From Anaeramoeba flamelloides (taxonomy: Eukaryota > Metamonada > Anaeramoebidae), in assembly GCA_027625915.1 (NCBI GenBank), contig JANTQA010000031.1, positions 1 to 64,000 of the forward strand: a DNA stretch of 64,000 bases, written 5' to 3'. The notes under the pieces are model-generated. The model did not search any database, had not been told where the DNA came from, and saw only the letters and a list, made by a program, of their open reading frames with translations. A program made the position numbers and the translations under genes. This document shows positions 34,505 through 47,092 of this stretch, piece after piece. Position 1 is the stretch's first letter. Every line of letters starts with the position of its first letter.

Positions 34505-35993
34505 TCCCTTAGCACCCCGGATTTGCCTAAATTTCATCAATTTTTTTAAATTAGATTTAAAATGATATTGATCTACTAATATATTAATTTTCTTATTTGT
34601 CATTAATCCAGATTTGAATTATAATAAAAAGTCAAAATAGTTCAAAGATAAAGTAGTTAAGTTATTGATTTTTTTTTGAAATTGAAAAAAAAAAAAATAA
34701 TTATTCATTTTTACATTTTTTTTAAAGATTTTTATTTTTATTTTATTTTTTTAAATTAGAAATTTTATTACATTAATAGTAATTCAAAACTCAACACATT
34801 AATTTATTAATAATAACCATAAAACAATTTTGCTAATTTTATGATTGAAAAAATAAATAAAAAAATAAATTACTTTGAAATTTAATTTTTTTTTTTAGAA
34901 AAAATTTCAATAAAATATACAATTAAGAGAAAAATGAAATTTATTTCTTTAGACCAAAATTAAATTTTTAATATGATTAATTTTCTAAAACTTTTATTTT
35001 AGCAATAGATAATAATTTAAAATCAAAAAAAAAAAAATTGTAAAATAATTTCAATTTATTTAATTGGAATAAAACAAATAAAAATTACTTTTTAATCGAT
35101 AAAATATTTATACCTAAATTTAAAATAAAATAAAAATAACTCATAAATATTATTCCAATATAATAAAATAATCTCCGAAACCAATTTTTTTTTTTGTATT
35201 TTGTTATCGATAAAAATTTGAATAATATATTTGCGATATTTGGATTTTTCCTTAATAAATTAATCCAGATCTTGTTAAATAAGTTCTGATATATGGTATC
35301 TACTACAACAATATTGTTAATTTTATGTCTAGATATTAAAAAGTCAAAAATTAAAAAATTGTAAAATAATAAAAAAAAAATCCAATATTAATCTGACTCG
35401 AACTATTGGCCAAATCATTTAAAATTGAAAAAAAATCTTGTTGAAAAAATTGTAAAATTTTGCAATGAAAAAAAATTTGATTTTTTTATCTAATTTAATT
35501 TATATTTTTTTTTATTTTTAAATTATTTAGAATCTAATATAGATATAGATATTGAATAGTAATCAGTAGATAAAACATATTTTCTATGTGATGTTATAAA
35601 TACTTTTAAAATGAATAAATTAATAAATCAAGCATTTTAGGCAATTTTGGGGTGCAAAGGGCCCAGAAAAATTTCCAGTAAAGTATGATGCGTTTTAAAT
35701 GTTAAAACTAAGAGGTTTTTGATGTCTAGACAAACTTTTCAAAAAAAAAAAAAAAAATTTATTTTGACAAAATTTGGAAAAATAATAAAATCACAATAAC
35801 CAAAAAAAAATTCCAGATGTTTGAAATTTTTTTTCAAGTTATTTTTTTATTTTAAGTAACTATACAATTTTTAATTATAAAATTTTCTTTCTAAGATAAT
35901 TGTTTATTAATTCTATACCTTATTATCATTTGATAACATTTCAAATTTAAATTTTTGTTTAAAAATGTTTTTTAGGTTATTTGGGGTGCTAAG

Positions 35994-35997
<4 letters not shown>
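34505..35997. mobile_element. Non-autonomous TIR element D, copy 2
   Basis: About 1.49 kb. Left tip TCCCTTAGCACCCC; inverted right tip ATCCCCTTAGCACCCC. The site is empty at 43700 (AAGCGGGATATAAAAATATT), which shows insertion into a TA-rich target. It carries the same internal inverted tip copy as D1 (about 35636-35660). Confidence 0.9.

Positions 35998-36053
<56 letters not shown>
35998..36053 (+). repeat. (TA)n(GT)n compound microsatellite
   Basis: About 20 TA units followed by seven GT units abut the right end of D2. Probably expanded from the TA-rich target. Confidence 0.9.
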
Positions 36054-36054
<1 letters not shown>

Positions 36055-36303
36055 TTGAATATTTTAAACTAATGTATCTGACACTCTCATATTTCAAACC
36101 ATCTCCATATATTTAGTTATCGAAATGATTTTATTGATTTATTATCGAATAAACAATGGCACTGAAAATTTGAAAAATCAACTTGACTTCTCTTAAATTT
36201 TGTTTTTTGGATATTTGTTTTCAAACGTAAATTCTTTTTTTGCCATTTTTTATTATTTCATCTTTTTTTTGATGATTAAATCTGATTTTGGAAAATAGTC
36301 GAA

Positions 36304-37438
36304 TTAAGGGAGTAGTCATTTTTGAAAATAAAATGAAATCTTGTCTTGATCTTGAAAAATTTTTTTTTTTGTAATTTGTGTTTCGACTTATGAAATGGAT
36401 GAGTTAACCATATTTAAACAATTTATTGATTTGAGTCTTTTTTTTGAAATTCAAAATTTACATGTTTCCAATATAAAAAGAAAAAAAGTAACCATATTAT
36501 TTTGTTTAACAATTAAGTTAATTCTTGAAAATGGGAAGACACATTTTTCGTTTTATGTTGGAAAGTATTGATTTCGAAAGCAAATTTTTTATTTGGTTTC
36601 TTTTTCTTTGTTTCATATTTTAATTCAAATCTGAGCCATTAAAACTAAATGAAGTATAGGTGATTCAATAAATGGATATCCGGTAGAAGCTTAAATACAG
36701 TTTATCAATTAAATTTAGAGCTATTATGCAAAAAAAATTATTTTTTTCTTTAAGGTTTTGAAAAAGTAGTTTTCTGATTTTCAAAAAATCACAAAAAATT
36801 GAAAAAAAATTTTCAATTTTTAATAAAGAATTTTAACAAATTGTTTGGTCTTATTCACAAAAATCCTTATAACAATTCAAATCATTTTTGGCAACAAAAA
36901 ATTGATTTTGAATTTTGAGGATAAAATTAACTAATTCCCAAAAATCTTCAAGAAAATTTTATTTTGAAAAAACGAATTTTATCTTAATAAAAAAACAAAA
37001 TTTCAGAGTAAAATTTTTATATGACTCTAAAACTTTGATTATTATAACCACTCTTCTTAAAAAAATTCAATTATTTTTTAATCAGTTGAATATATCAATT
37101 TTTTGATTAACCAAAAGTTTTATCTCAAAAAAGAAAAAAAATCTTCATATTAATATTACTGGTAACAAAGAAATGTTATAGTATAAGAGTGATCAAAATT
37201 ACAATAAACGGGGTAAAAACTAGATAAATTGTGAGAAAAAAAAAGAATTAAATATTTTTCTTTTTCATTTTTCAATGTAAAAAAAAAATTGATCTCATGA
37301 AACTAATTTTCTTTTATGGCTTTCGTAGTTGATCAGAATTTTTTGACACTTGGGATCTACAAAATTTGTAAGTAGAGATAACCACCGATAACATATTTTA
37401 AAATTTTGCCTTGTTGTAGTAGAAGACTAGTCCCTTAA
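36304..37438. mobile_element. TTAA-flanked element G2 with a proven empty site
   Basis: TTAA-GGGAGTAGTCATT at the left and AAGACTAGTCCC-TTAA at the right, 1,127 bp inside. The paralogous locus reads GTCGAATTAATCAAAATTTA at 45066-45085 with a single TTAA and no element. TTAA is therefore the duplicated target. No transposase was recognised inside. Confidence 0.9.
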
Positions 37439-37536
37439 ACAAAATTTAAATTCCAAAAAGAGTTTTTAAATCATGAACTCAATAATTGATTTCAAAACAG
37501 TCTTTTTCTCTATTCCTGTTTTTTCATTTTGCACTT

Positions 37537-38237
37537 CACTACAAGGAAAATTTAAATACCTAAAATTAAAGTTAGCCAAAATTATACCTAGGATTTCAGT
37601 TATATTTCTTTTATAAATTATTTTTATAAAGTTATCATAATTTTATGTAATAAACAAAGGATAGCTTTTAAACTCATGAAAATCTGAATACCCCTCTTTT
37701 CAAAAATACCGACTTTTGAAAAAAATACCTATTTTCAGGGTATTTTTTTATTGGAAAAAGTTGAAATGAATTAATTTTTGATTGAAGATTAAGATTGAAA
37801 AAAGAATATATGTTAAAGCAATTTGCAGAAAAAAACCGGAAACGTATATAAAAACTCAAACATGGAAAAAAATAAAATGATAAAAAATATTCCAAGAACA
37901 GAAAAAAAATCAGATTTTCAATTTAATTTAGGGATATCTTTTGATTGAAATATTTTGTGCTATTTTCAAATTGAAAAATATGTTTCCTTTTAGACCATTA
38001 AAAAAATACTTGAAAATTATCTCTCTACTAAGTCAATTAAAAAATTCAAAAATTTTACAATTAAAAATGAAAAAAATATTACTGAAAAATTTCATTTTTT
38101 TTTTCAATTCCTATTAATATCTATTAAAGTTGTAAACCTCATTGAAAATTGTTATGTATAATAAGGTTTATTATATGAGTGTATTTCAAAAATACAAAAT
38201 TTAGAGATTTTTTTTTGAAAAAATTTTCCTTGTAGTG
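37537..38237. mobile_element. Non-autonomous CACTA-ended element K
   Basis: Begins CACTACAAGGAAAATTT and ends with the exact reverse complement. 701 bp, no coding sequence. The paralog at 45165-45185 runs TTTTGCACTTGTAAAAAAAT with no insertion. CACTACAAG tips are characteristic of CACTA/EnSpm elements. A clean 3-bp duplication is not visible; the right flank has extra TAGTGTAGTG copies of the tip. Confidence 0.8.
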
Positions 38238-38483
38238 TAGTGTAGTGTTGTTTTGTAAAAAAATTATTTTCAATTCCGAAAACACTTCTAAAATATTAAA
38301 AATTTTCTTGTTTTTTCTCATTTACCAAGCCTTTAGAAAAAAACTCAAGGATTGAATTAATTACAAAGCGATTGAGAAAAATAGTATCAGGTCTTAAATA
38401 AATCAAGTTGCTTTATTTGCTGAAATTAAAAATATTAGTATAATGAATCATTTTTTTTTTTTTTTTCAATTGCACCCACAACG

Positions 38484-40386
38484 ATGACAAATCTTACATC
38501 AATCAAGATCAATTCTCAAAATTGCATCAAACAAATAGAACCAATTACTTTTTTACCTAAAGAGGTGACTCAAATTCTTGATGTTGTTTCAGATTACCAC
38601 AAGAATATTGTCTTTTTAAGTTCTGATGGCAAATTATATCAAACACAAAACAATTACCAACTAAATCTGAAATCATTTGAAAACTTACCACCAATTAAAA
38701 GCGTACATTCTGGCTATTGTCATTTCTTTGCAATGACAGATGAAGAAAAACCAAAGGTTTATGGGTGGGGGCAAAATTCATTTTTTCAACTTGGTTTAAA
38801 GGGTACTACAACGTATTCGGAACCAACACTAATTAAAGACATTTCAGATTTTGGTATTGATCAAATCCATCCTTCTGGTTATGCTTCATTATTTTTAAAT
38901 AGTAAAACAAATGTTTTATATGGTTGTGGTATCAATTCGAATGGCCAGTGTGGTAATCAAAACAGAAGGGTTGGGAGTATTACAAAAATTACAAAATCAC
39001 AAGAAAATGTTGTCAAAGTTTTTTCTGGTCATTCGGCACATTCTTTTATCATAAAAACAGATCGGGAATTATATGTTTTTGGTTTTAATTATGGTATTTA
39101 TTTTTGTTTTTGATTTTTTTCAATTTCCTTTTCAATTTCCATTATTTTTCTCTTTTTGTGTTCTTTTTTTTTTCTTTTGTTTCATTTTGTGTTTCCTTTT
39201 GTTTTTGCATTGTCAATTTCATTTTCAATTTTTTTTTAATCCCTTTCTGGAATATTTAAAATAAATTTAATAAACAATCAAATAAGGACAATTTGGAAAT
39301 GGTACTAATCTCAATAAACCTCTTCAACAAGAAAAACTGGAACTTGATTTTCCTGTCGATACTATTGCAAAGATTACATGCGGCTGTAAACACTCAACTA
39401 TTCTGACGACTGAAGGGAAAGTTTATGTATGTGGTTTAAATCCGAGTACTGGCTTTGGATCTGATTTAACAACATTTCAACAATACCCATATTTTAAAGA
39501 TAATGAAATTCTTATCAAAGATCTTAGTTCTTGCTATGAAATGATCACATTTTTAACTCAAGACAATGAAATATGGGTTGGGGGCAATTATAATTTAAAA
39601 AATGATAACAAAAGCTTACGAAAACTTATAACAATCAAAAATAGTTCACCAAATACGATAAAAGGAGTTAACCAAAGTAGAATTATTTTTTTATTAAATT
39701 TAAATGGAAATTATTTAAGTCAAGATCTTGAGAAATTATTAAAAAGTGGATCTGTTTCTGATTGTAAAATCCAAGATATTCCAGTTCATAAAAAATTAAT
39801 TGAAATAAGACTTGGAAAGGATTTTGATCACGTTACGAAATATTTGGATGAAAATTGTACAAAAATTGAAATTCAAGATTTGTTAAAATGGGTTTATTGT
39901 GATCAAATGATCAATTCCAAAAGAACAAATGAAATATTAAATCATTTTGGTATTGAAAAACCTGAAAAAAATAGACTATTAAAAAATGATTTAAAAAAAT
40001 TATTATTTGATGAACAAACTTCTGATTTTAAACTTGTTGTGAAAAACGATCTAGAAGATGATCAAGATGATGATGATGATGATGATGAGGAAGAAAAAGA
40101 AGAAGAAATTTTTGTTCACAAATTTATTTTAGCAGCCAGAAGTGGTTTATTTTTAAATTTATTTCAAAATCTAGATCAAAATTTAAAGAAAGTTAAAGAT
40201 TATTCTGGCAAATCCTTAGAAACCATTGAATTATTAATTTCATTCTTATATACTGACGAAATTCCCATAACTGCTGATATTGACCAAGAATTTATCAAAG
40301 AAGAATTTGAAGATATTGTTGAATATTATCAATTAAATCCTCAAATTCCTCTTTTGGATATTTTTGATAAATGTTCTCTTAAATAA
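38484..40386 (+). CDS. RCC1-repeat plus tandem BTB domain protein
   Basis: Two exons, 38484-39093 and 39287-40386, with intron 39094-39286 (ATG|GTATTT .. AAATAAG|GACA). Splicing restores FGFNYGQFGNG. The product is 569 residues. RCC1-like blades include KVYGWGQNSFFQLGL, VLYGCGINSNGQCGN, ELYVFGFNYGQFGNG and KVYVCGLNPSTGFG. A first, short BTB-like unit (about 348-410: DCKIQDIPVHKKLIEIRL, LLKWVYC) is followed by a full BTB (about 436-565: DFKLVV, an Asp/Glu run, FVHKFILAARSGLF, LISFLYTDEI). RCC1/BTB proteins usually act as adaptors, with BTB for dimerisation or cullin-3 binding and RCC1 as a propeller for partner binding. The partner is unknown. The gene looks intact. Confidence 0.92.
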
Positions 40387-41183
40387 TTTATTGATTATTT
40401 TGAATTAAAACAATTCCTTTTTAACATAACTGTCCCTAAAACAACTGAATAAATTCAGATTTTTTTTTCCAAATTTTGAAAAGTCGTTAATTCTAAAGTT
40501 TTGCTTTCAAGTATCAAACATAACTCTAATCATGAAATTATCATCGATCGCATTTTTTACCTCTGATTTCAACAATTTTTTGATTATTTTTCCGCAATCA
40601 CAGAAACCAGTTACAATCAAGTTTTTAACTTTTTAGAACGTGTTTATTTATAAGGTCTTGTTTTTAGTTAAAATTTGAGTGTAACTTGTTTTTGTGATTG
40701 CAGAAATATACCATATTTTAATAATCATTTTTTTGGAAATTTTATTTTTGTCATTGAAACAATGATAATTCTTAAAAAAACAAATTAAAAAATTTGCAAC
40801 TTGTTAAAGATCTCATTACTTTACTGAAAAATTAAACTAACTTTTATTCAAGATATTTCGTTTCTTAAGACAAGTATTTTGAAATTTATTTACCCAATAA
40901 AAAAAAAAGTAAAAAAAGTCAATTCATTTGAAGTAACATAATTTTCATAAAGATCATTTTTGATCTTTTTTCTTGGATTTTTTTTTAAACCATAGAATTT
41001 TCTGATTTTGGTAATCAATTTTATGAGAGGTCTATTAAAGTAAAATTGAAAAGACACAACTTTGTATATTTACATATCGAAATTTCAAGGTTTTTTATGG
41101 AGGCGACAATTCCCAATAATTTTGTAATTTATAATTAATTCTAAATGAAACCAAAAAATAAAAAAATGCTGAAATAAACTCTT
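40387..41183. other. Intergenic DNA downstream of the RCC1/BTB gene
   Basis: AT-rich, without recognised genes. The words CGCAATCACAGAAACCAG (about 40592) and TTTTGTGATTGCAGAAAT (about 40690) form a loose inverted pair of unknown meaning. Confidence 0.4.
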
Positions 41184-41379
41184 TTTCAAAAATTGTGACT
41201 CACCTGAAATAATAAATTGAAAAAAAAAATTATCCTGTAGTATTCAAGAACAATTAATAACCAAATCTAATTTGTAATTTACTTTTAAGTCATTCTAAAT
41301 ATATAAAAACCTGATATATTAAAAATTAAAAAAAAAATACAACCAAAAACTAAAAAAAAGTGAGTCACAATTTTTGAAA
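41184..41379. repeat. Short foldback M
   Basis: The 20-bp arm TTTCAAAAATTGTGACTCAC (41184-41203) is exactly reverse-complemented at 41360-41379, a 196-bp unit. No further copy was noticed, so family status is unproven. Confidence 0.6.
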
Positions 41380-42641
41380 TGTGCATTACCAATTTTTTAG
41401 TACTGAACTTTCAATGAAAAAAAGTTGAACAATAAGATTTTTTATGAATAATTAAATTCCTTTTCAAAGAAATTACATAGTCACAATTCTCATAGTGATA
41501 ATTTGTCTTTTTGAAGATCTCTTGTTTTTTTTCTAAATGATTTTTTGCATAAAAAATAAATAAAAAAGAACTAAAAAAGAAAAAGAAAAGCAAAAGAAAA
41601 ACAAGAGATAAATTTCAAAGAAAAAAAAAGAAATCAAAAAAAAAAAAAAAGAAAAAAAAAAAAAGAAAAAGAAATAGAAAAACAAAAGAAAAACCAAAAA
41701 TTAGGAAAATATAGTTTTGAGAAGAATACTAGAATAAATCCTCAAAACAACTCCCATTGACATTATAAAGTGAATTAAAATTTTTGAAAAATAGTTTAGG
41801 TTTAATTATCATTCTAATCACTAACTTAAAATCATATTTCAATTCGAATTTTATTAATTACATTCTATCAATTTTCATTAAAGATTCAGAAAGAGATAGT
41901 TGGATGATTTTTAATTTGAATTTTTAGTTGGAAAAAAAAAAAAAAAATCATAAAGAGTGTACATTAATCCCGTGTTGAACTATTATTTTTTGTTTTTTTT
42001 TGAACAATTTTTTTTTTTTTTTTTAAATTGTTCCATAATAATTACATTCTCATTAAAATATGTACCTACAACCCAAAAAAAAAAAAAAAATACTAAAAAT
42101 GGAAAACTGAATAAATATCTTATATTAAAAAAATTCAAAAAACCAAATGAAAAAATAAAAACAAATAAAATTTCCTTTTAACTTTTTCTTGAAAACATTT
42201 TTTGCCAAAATCCTTGAATTCAACATTGTAATTATGTAAATTTTAAATATAAAAAATCTTATTTTAACTCCATTTACTAAAATAAATTCTAAATAATGGG
42301 AATTTTCTTTTCACAAATGGAAATAATTTGGTCTTCAAATGTTTTTTTGATTTTTAAATGGTAAAATTAATAAAATAAAAAAAGTTAATTAAAAAAGATA
42401 AACTCTCTAGGAAAGTATTCTAATTTAATATACTAACTTATTCTTTGATTTCAATATTTTCCCAACCCCAATTTTTCAAAAAAAAATAAAAAAGTACCTG
42501 ATAATTTCAAAAAATATTCGAGATATTCAAAATTTGAGAGAGTTTTTATACTAAAAATATTTATCCCAGTTGTTAATTGAATATATTTATAAGGTAGATT
42601 TCGAAAAATATCAATCAGAAAAAAATAGTGTTTTTTTATAT
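41380..42641. other. AT-rich interval with a purine tract
   Basis: 41570-41700 is almost purely A and G (AAAAAGAAAAAGAAAAG-type). No genes are supported. Confidence 0.5.
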
Positions 42642-42846
42642 TACAGGCAGTATCAAATTTAAGGCACAAACTTTCAACGTAATTTAAGGCACAAAAAAAT
42701 CTCAAAATAAGGTCACAAAATTTGGAATTTTTTTTTTTTTTACACAAATTATTTGACTAGAATCTGAATTTTGTTAATTAATTTGAGATTTATATTGTGC
42801 CTTAAATTTCTTTAAAGTTTGTGCCTTAAAAGTAGAACTAACTGTA
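42642..42846 (+). repeat. MITE family A, copy 4
   Basis: TA-CAGGCAGTATC at the left and AACTAACTG-TA at the right. The internal arms carry TTTAAGGCACAAACTTTCAA and CTTAAATTTCTTTAAAG. Orientation as in copies 1 to 3. Confidence 0.85.
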
Positions 42847-43189
42847 CCGACATATCATCTAATAATAAAAAATTATTTCTGAAATCTGATAAGTTGTGAA
42901 ACTGTTTTATAATGGAATAATTTTGATTTGTCTGAATGTTAGTTTTACTAAAATAATTCGTCCTGAAAGGAATACCGCGTTTAATTTAAACACATCATCT
43001 TTAGGTATTCCTTCAAAATTGAGAAAATGATATAATAAAAATTGTCCAAAAATCGGATTTAAAGAGTGTTGAAAGATCAAAAATGAAATTAAGACATTTA
43101 ATTATCGTATTTTTTTTTCAACTAATAAACTTTGATATAAAAAGATTCATACCTTAATTATTTTATTTGTTAATTTTTTTTTATCCCTT

Positions 43190-45360
43190 TCAAAACTTTC
43201 AAATATATAAAGAAAATTCACAACTCTTGGAAACACTTTCTAACATTTTTAAATTGGAAAATTGTTGTAAAAGTCTCAAGGTTTTGTAAAAGTCAAGAGA
43301 TTTTTTTGAAGTGATTTTCAAAAAAATGAATTTTTCATTTTTTCTTTATTTTTATTTTATCTGATAATGTTAATATTGATATTCTATGATTTTTACTGAT
43401 AAATTCGGACTATTCGTGATTTTTTTTGAAAATTATTGCGAATTAATTTTTCACATTTTTATAACATATGCTATCATCAAAATTTCTATTCTTTTAATAA
43501 CTTTGTTCAAAATACAAAGTAATTTGTTTCTCAAAAATGTTAATCCAATGAAAAGTTTTCCCATGAAGAATGAAAAATAAAAACAATGAAATAAGAAGTA
43601 ATTGTATCAAATTTCCCCAACAAGATCAATAAATAAATGATTTTTTGTTATTAAATCAAGCTTAATTTTTTGCATTTTTTTGATTTGCATTTTTTAAGCG
43701 GGATATAAAAATATTAAACTATGATATTTGGTACTCAAATATTTATTAAAGTGTCGATTATTTATTTAAAAACCCGATTTTAATGATTTATTTTCAAATA
43801 AACAATGACACTCAAAAGTTGTAAAATCAACGTGCCCTAATTAACTTTTACTTTGTATATTTTTTTATTTCAAATAAAATTTATCTTTTTTTTTTTTTTT
43901 TTTATTTTTGAAGAGAGAAAATTGCTTTTCTCCTGTGTGCCCTAATTTCTAAACTTTTTTTTAGAAATTTTGTTAAAGAATCACAAATTTTATTATCACT
44001 TACTAATGATAATATATATGATGAATTTTTTTTATTAATAATATCTCCGATATTATTAATTTTTATTTTTTCAAAAAATTCAGATATCCAGATTTTTCGA
44101 TTTATTTTATAGGCCGGACAGTCCCATAAAAAATGATCGAAATCTTCAATGATATCAATATTTAACTTTTCTTTACATAAATCACAATTTTTATTTTTAT
44201 TTTTACTTGTTACATAAGAGTACCTATTTAAACAATTAGTAAAATTTCGAAATTTTAGAATTGTTTTTGAAGCTTTCCAGTTTAAATATTTTTGTTGTTT
44301 GAAATTGCAATTTTGTTGTTTTATAATTTTTTAGATATTGTTGAACTTTCCAACTAGGTGAATTTTCCAATTCGGTTAATCGAAAAACTTTTAATTCTAA
44401 ATCTAATAATTTTAATCCCTTAGTGTGCCAATTAATATTTTCATTTTCCAATTTTCGAAAATTTAGTATTGTTTTTTAATTTTTTTAAATTTAAGAAATC
44501 TAATTTTTCTATCAATTTATATTTTCTTCGGTATACTTTTAATCTAGCGAGATCAATTTTTGCTTCAGTTTTATAAATTAATCGAGGTGAATGGATATTA
44601 ATTTGTAAGAAATTTGTGACTGATTTATTGATAAATCTATCAATTCTTTCAAAATCATTTTGTTTCAAGTCAAATATTTCAAGACCATAATAAAGTTGAC
44701 TTAAAATGAGAGCTTTGAAAGAAGTTATTTTGACTCCATTGTTGAGTTTATTTTGTTGAAACAATCGATTAAGTGTTTCCAAGGACTTTTCCACTTTTTT
44801 GAAATTATATTCAAGATGCGTGTTTTTTTCTAACCAAATCCCAAGATAAAAAATATCTTTTAATTCTTTTTTATATTTGGTTTTTTTATTATGTGGGTTC
44901 ATCCCGAATCTTTTTATTATTTCAAAAATACTTTCTAAATTAATTTTTAGAGAGATTAATGGCCCTTTCATAATAAGAATAAGATCATCTGCAAATTTAT
45001 CTTTTTTGCCATTTTTTATTATTTCATATTTTTTTTGAATGATTAAATATGATTTTTTAAAATAGTCGAATTAATCAAAATTTAAATTTCAAAAACAGTT
45101 CTAATACCAAAATTTCATTAATTCATTTCGCAGAATTTCTTTTTCTCTATTCCTGTTTTTTTCATTTTGCACTTGTAAAAAAATTATTTTCAATTTCAAA
45201 AAGTATTAATAACAATATTAAAAAAAATTCTTGTTTTTTCTCATTGACCAACCCTTTAGAAAAAAAACTCAAGCTATGAATTAACCTTAAAAGTAGTTGA
45301 GTGAAATAGAATCAGCTTTTAAATAAATCAAGTTGCTTTCTTTACGAAAAAAAATAATTA
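43190..45360. repeat. Paralogous locus P2 (empty sites)
   Basis: Aligns with P1 as described there. It preserves the pre-insertion sequence at 43700 (D2 site), 45071 (G2 site) and 45174 (K site). It has its own insertion, the LINE at 43892-44992, at the point where P1 reads TAAATTCTTTTTTTGCC (about 36230). Confidence 0.8.
43892..44992 (-). mobile_element. 5'-truncated LINE with 15-bp target duplication, copy 2
   Basis: Identical 15-mers AAATTTATCTTTTTT lie at 43877-43891 and 44993-45007. Inside, on the minus strand, the element begins within the catalytic box (ADDLILIM) and continues through the thumb region (KITSFKALILSQLYYGLEIF) to a zinc knuckle, CDLCKEKL..DHFLWDCPAY, near 44110-44185. 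It ends in an A-tail (the T-run at 43892-43903). One frame slip lies near 44440. Truncation at the 5' end, an A-tail and a duplicated target fit target-primed reverse transcription. Confidence 0.92.
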
Positions 45361-46405
45361 GTACATCAGACCCAATAAATTACTGAAATTAGAATTCAAG
45401 ACGAAAGTCTGAAAAGAGTGTTACTTTTTATTAAAAACGATATAAATTAAAATTACAATAAAAAATCTAAATTTAAGAATTTCAAAAACTAATATAAACT
45501 TATTGTTAAACGAAAAATTCATTGAATTAACATACATAATAATTTTTTATCAAAATCAATGTTATTGTAAAAAAATAAAAAAATAAAAAAAATATAAACT
45601 ACTTTCGAAAAATAAGGGCCCAGTTTTTCAAATGATACTCAGGAAAACTAATTATATGAGGAACCCTGTAAATAATCATCAATAAACTAGAAGTTGATGG
45701 ATAATCATCAGAAGATTAAATACTAACAAGGTGTCTTCTTTAAAAATTTTTATACGTTGAACAAAATCTATTTCATTTTTTGTACAAAAATTTGGCTAAA
45801 AAAATCATCCAAAATTTTACAACATCTGGATATTATCGAATTTTTTTTTCGGTTGTAAGAGTAATTTGATTGAGAATTAAATTGAAATTTTTCATCATGT
45901 AAAAATATTAAATGTAAATCAGTGAAGAAAAAATTGGCATCTGAAACTAATCGATTGAAGAAACTAACAAAACAAAAAAAAATCAAATTGTCATCTGATT
46001 GTTTGAAAATTTTTTTTATTTTCTTCCAATTTTTTAGTCAAAAGTTTGGTTAGTAAATTATGAAGTAGAAAATTTTATTTAAATTACATCATTAATCAAC
46101 TACCCAACATCATATTGAAATACAATGATTCTAGAACGAGATCTCGAAATTTGGGCCCCTATTTTTGGAATTTAGTTTATATGATGAGTGAATTTATTAA
46201 GTTATAGAAATAGAATTTTGAAATTTTTATATACATATGATAATTTGTTTTTAAAATAAAATGTTTCTGATATATTCAGAAATTTGGAAAATTTATCCAA
46301 AGTTTAAAATTTTTTTAGAAAACATGTTTTGTATCTATCTGAATATACAATGTATATTATTCTGGATTTTGAGGATGTATTGTAATTAAATATTTTCAAA
46401 TTTAA
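45361..46405. other. Gene-free AT-rich interval
   Basis: No recognised gene or repeat. A minus frame at 45768-45986 is low-complexity and unconvincing. Confidence 0.4.
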
Positions 46406-46600
46406 TACAGTCAGTTCCACTTTTAATACACAAACTTTCAACGTAATTGAAGGTACAAAAAAATCTCAGATTAAGTCACAAAATTTGTAATATTTTTTTT
46501 TACCAATTTATTTTACTAGAATCTGAATATTGTGCCTTAATTTGAGATATTGTGCCTTAATTTTTTTTGAAAGTTTGTGCCTTAAAAGTGAATGTGGATA
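46406..46600 (+). repeat. MITE family A, copy 5 (right end decayed)
   Basis: TA-CAGTCAGTTCCACTTTTAA at the left. The right arm is rearranged, with GATATTGTGCCTTAA repeated and the last bases (GTGAATGTGGATA) no longer matching the tip. Confidence 0.8.
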
Positions 46601-46733
46601 TCTCATTTTTTTATTCTAAAACAATAAATATGGATGATTAGGATATATTATATCAAATAATTACTAATACTTATATCATTATTTATTATAATTGACTTAT
46701 ATAATTATAAACATCATTTTTTAAGAATGGGGT

Positions 46734-46768
<35 letters not shown>

Positions 46769-46985
46769 TTTCAAAAGCTGAAAATTGTAATTAAAAAAAT
46801 TAATAATACTTTCTTCTATCTCAAATTTAATTGATATATTGTTTCCAATAAATAAAAAAAAATAGATCCCAATCTTTTTAAACTAAAAATAACAAAAATG
46901 ATAAAAAAAGAACTTTCTTTTAATTAAGTTTAATTTAGTTTTTGAATAAAATTATCTCGTTTTATTATTATTCTTTGTATTTTTA
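46600..46985. other. Spacer with a T homopolymer
   Basis: A T-run of about 30 lies at 46737-46767. Nothing else was recognised. Confidence 0.5.
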
Positions 46986-46988
46986 AAA

Positions 46989-47026
46989 TTATTATTATTA
47001 TTATTATTCTCAAGAACAGCAACAAT

Positions 47027-47092
<66 letters not shown>

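Larger units (their letters stand above)
33950..38430. repeat. Paralogous upstream locus P1 (filled sites)
   Basis: Segments 33950-34500, 36050-36303, 37439-37536 and 38238-38430 align in order with 43190-43870 and 45003-45360. Between them sit D2, G2 and K, each absent from the second locus. The duplicated DNA lies directly upstream of the RCC1/BTB gene but does not include it. Confidence 0.8.

Noticed and set aside
38487-40386. Reading the RCC1/BTB region as two separate genes
   Set aside because: A 193-nt GT..AG intron joins the halves in phase through an RCC1 blade (FGFNYG|QFGNG).
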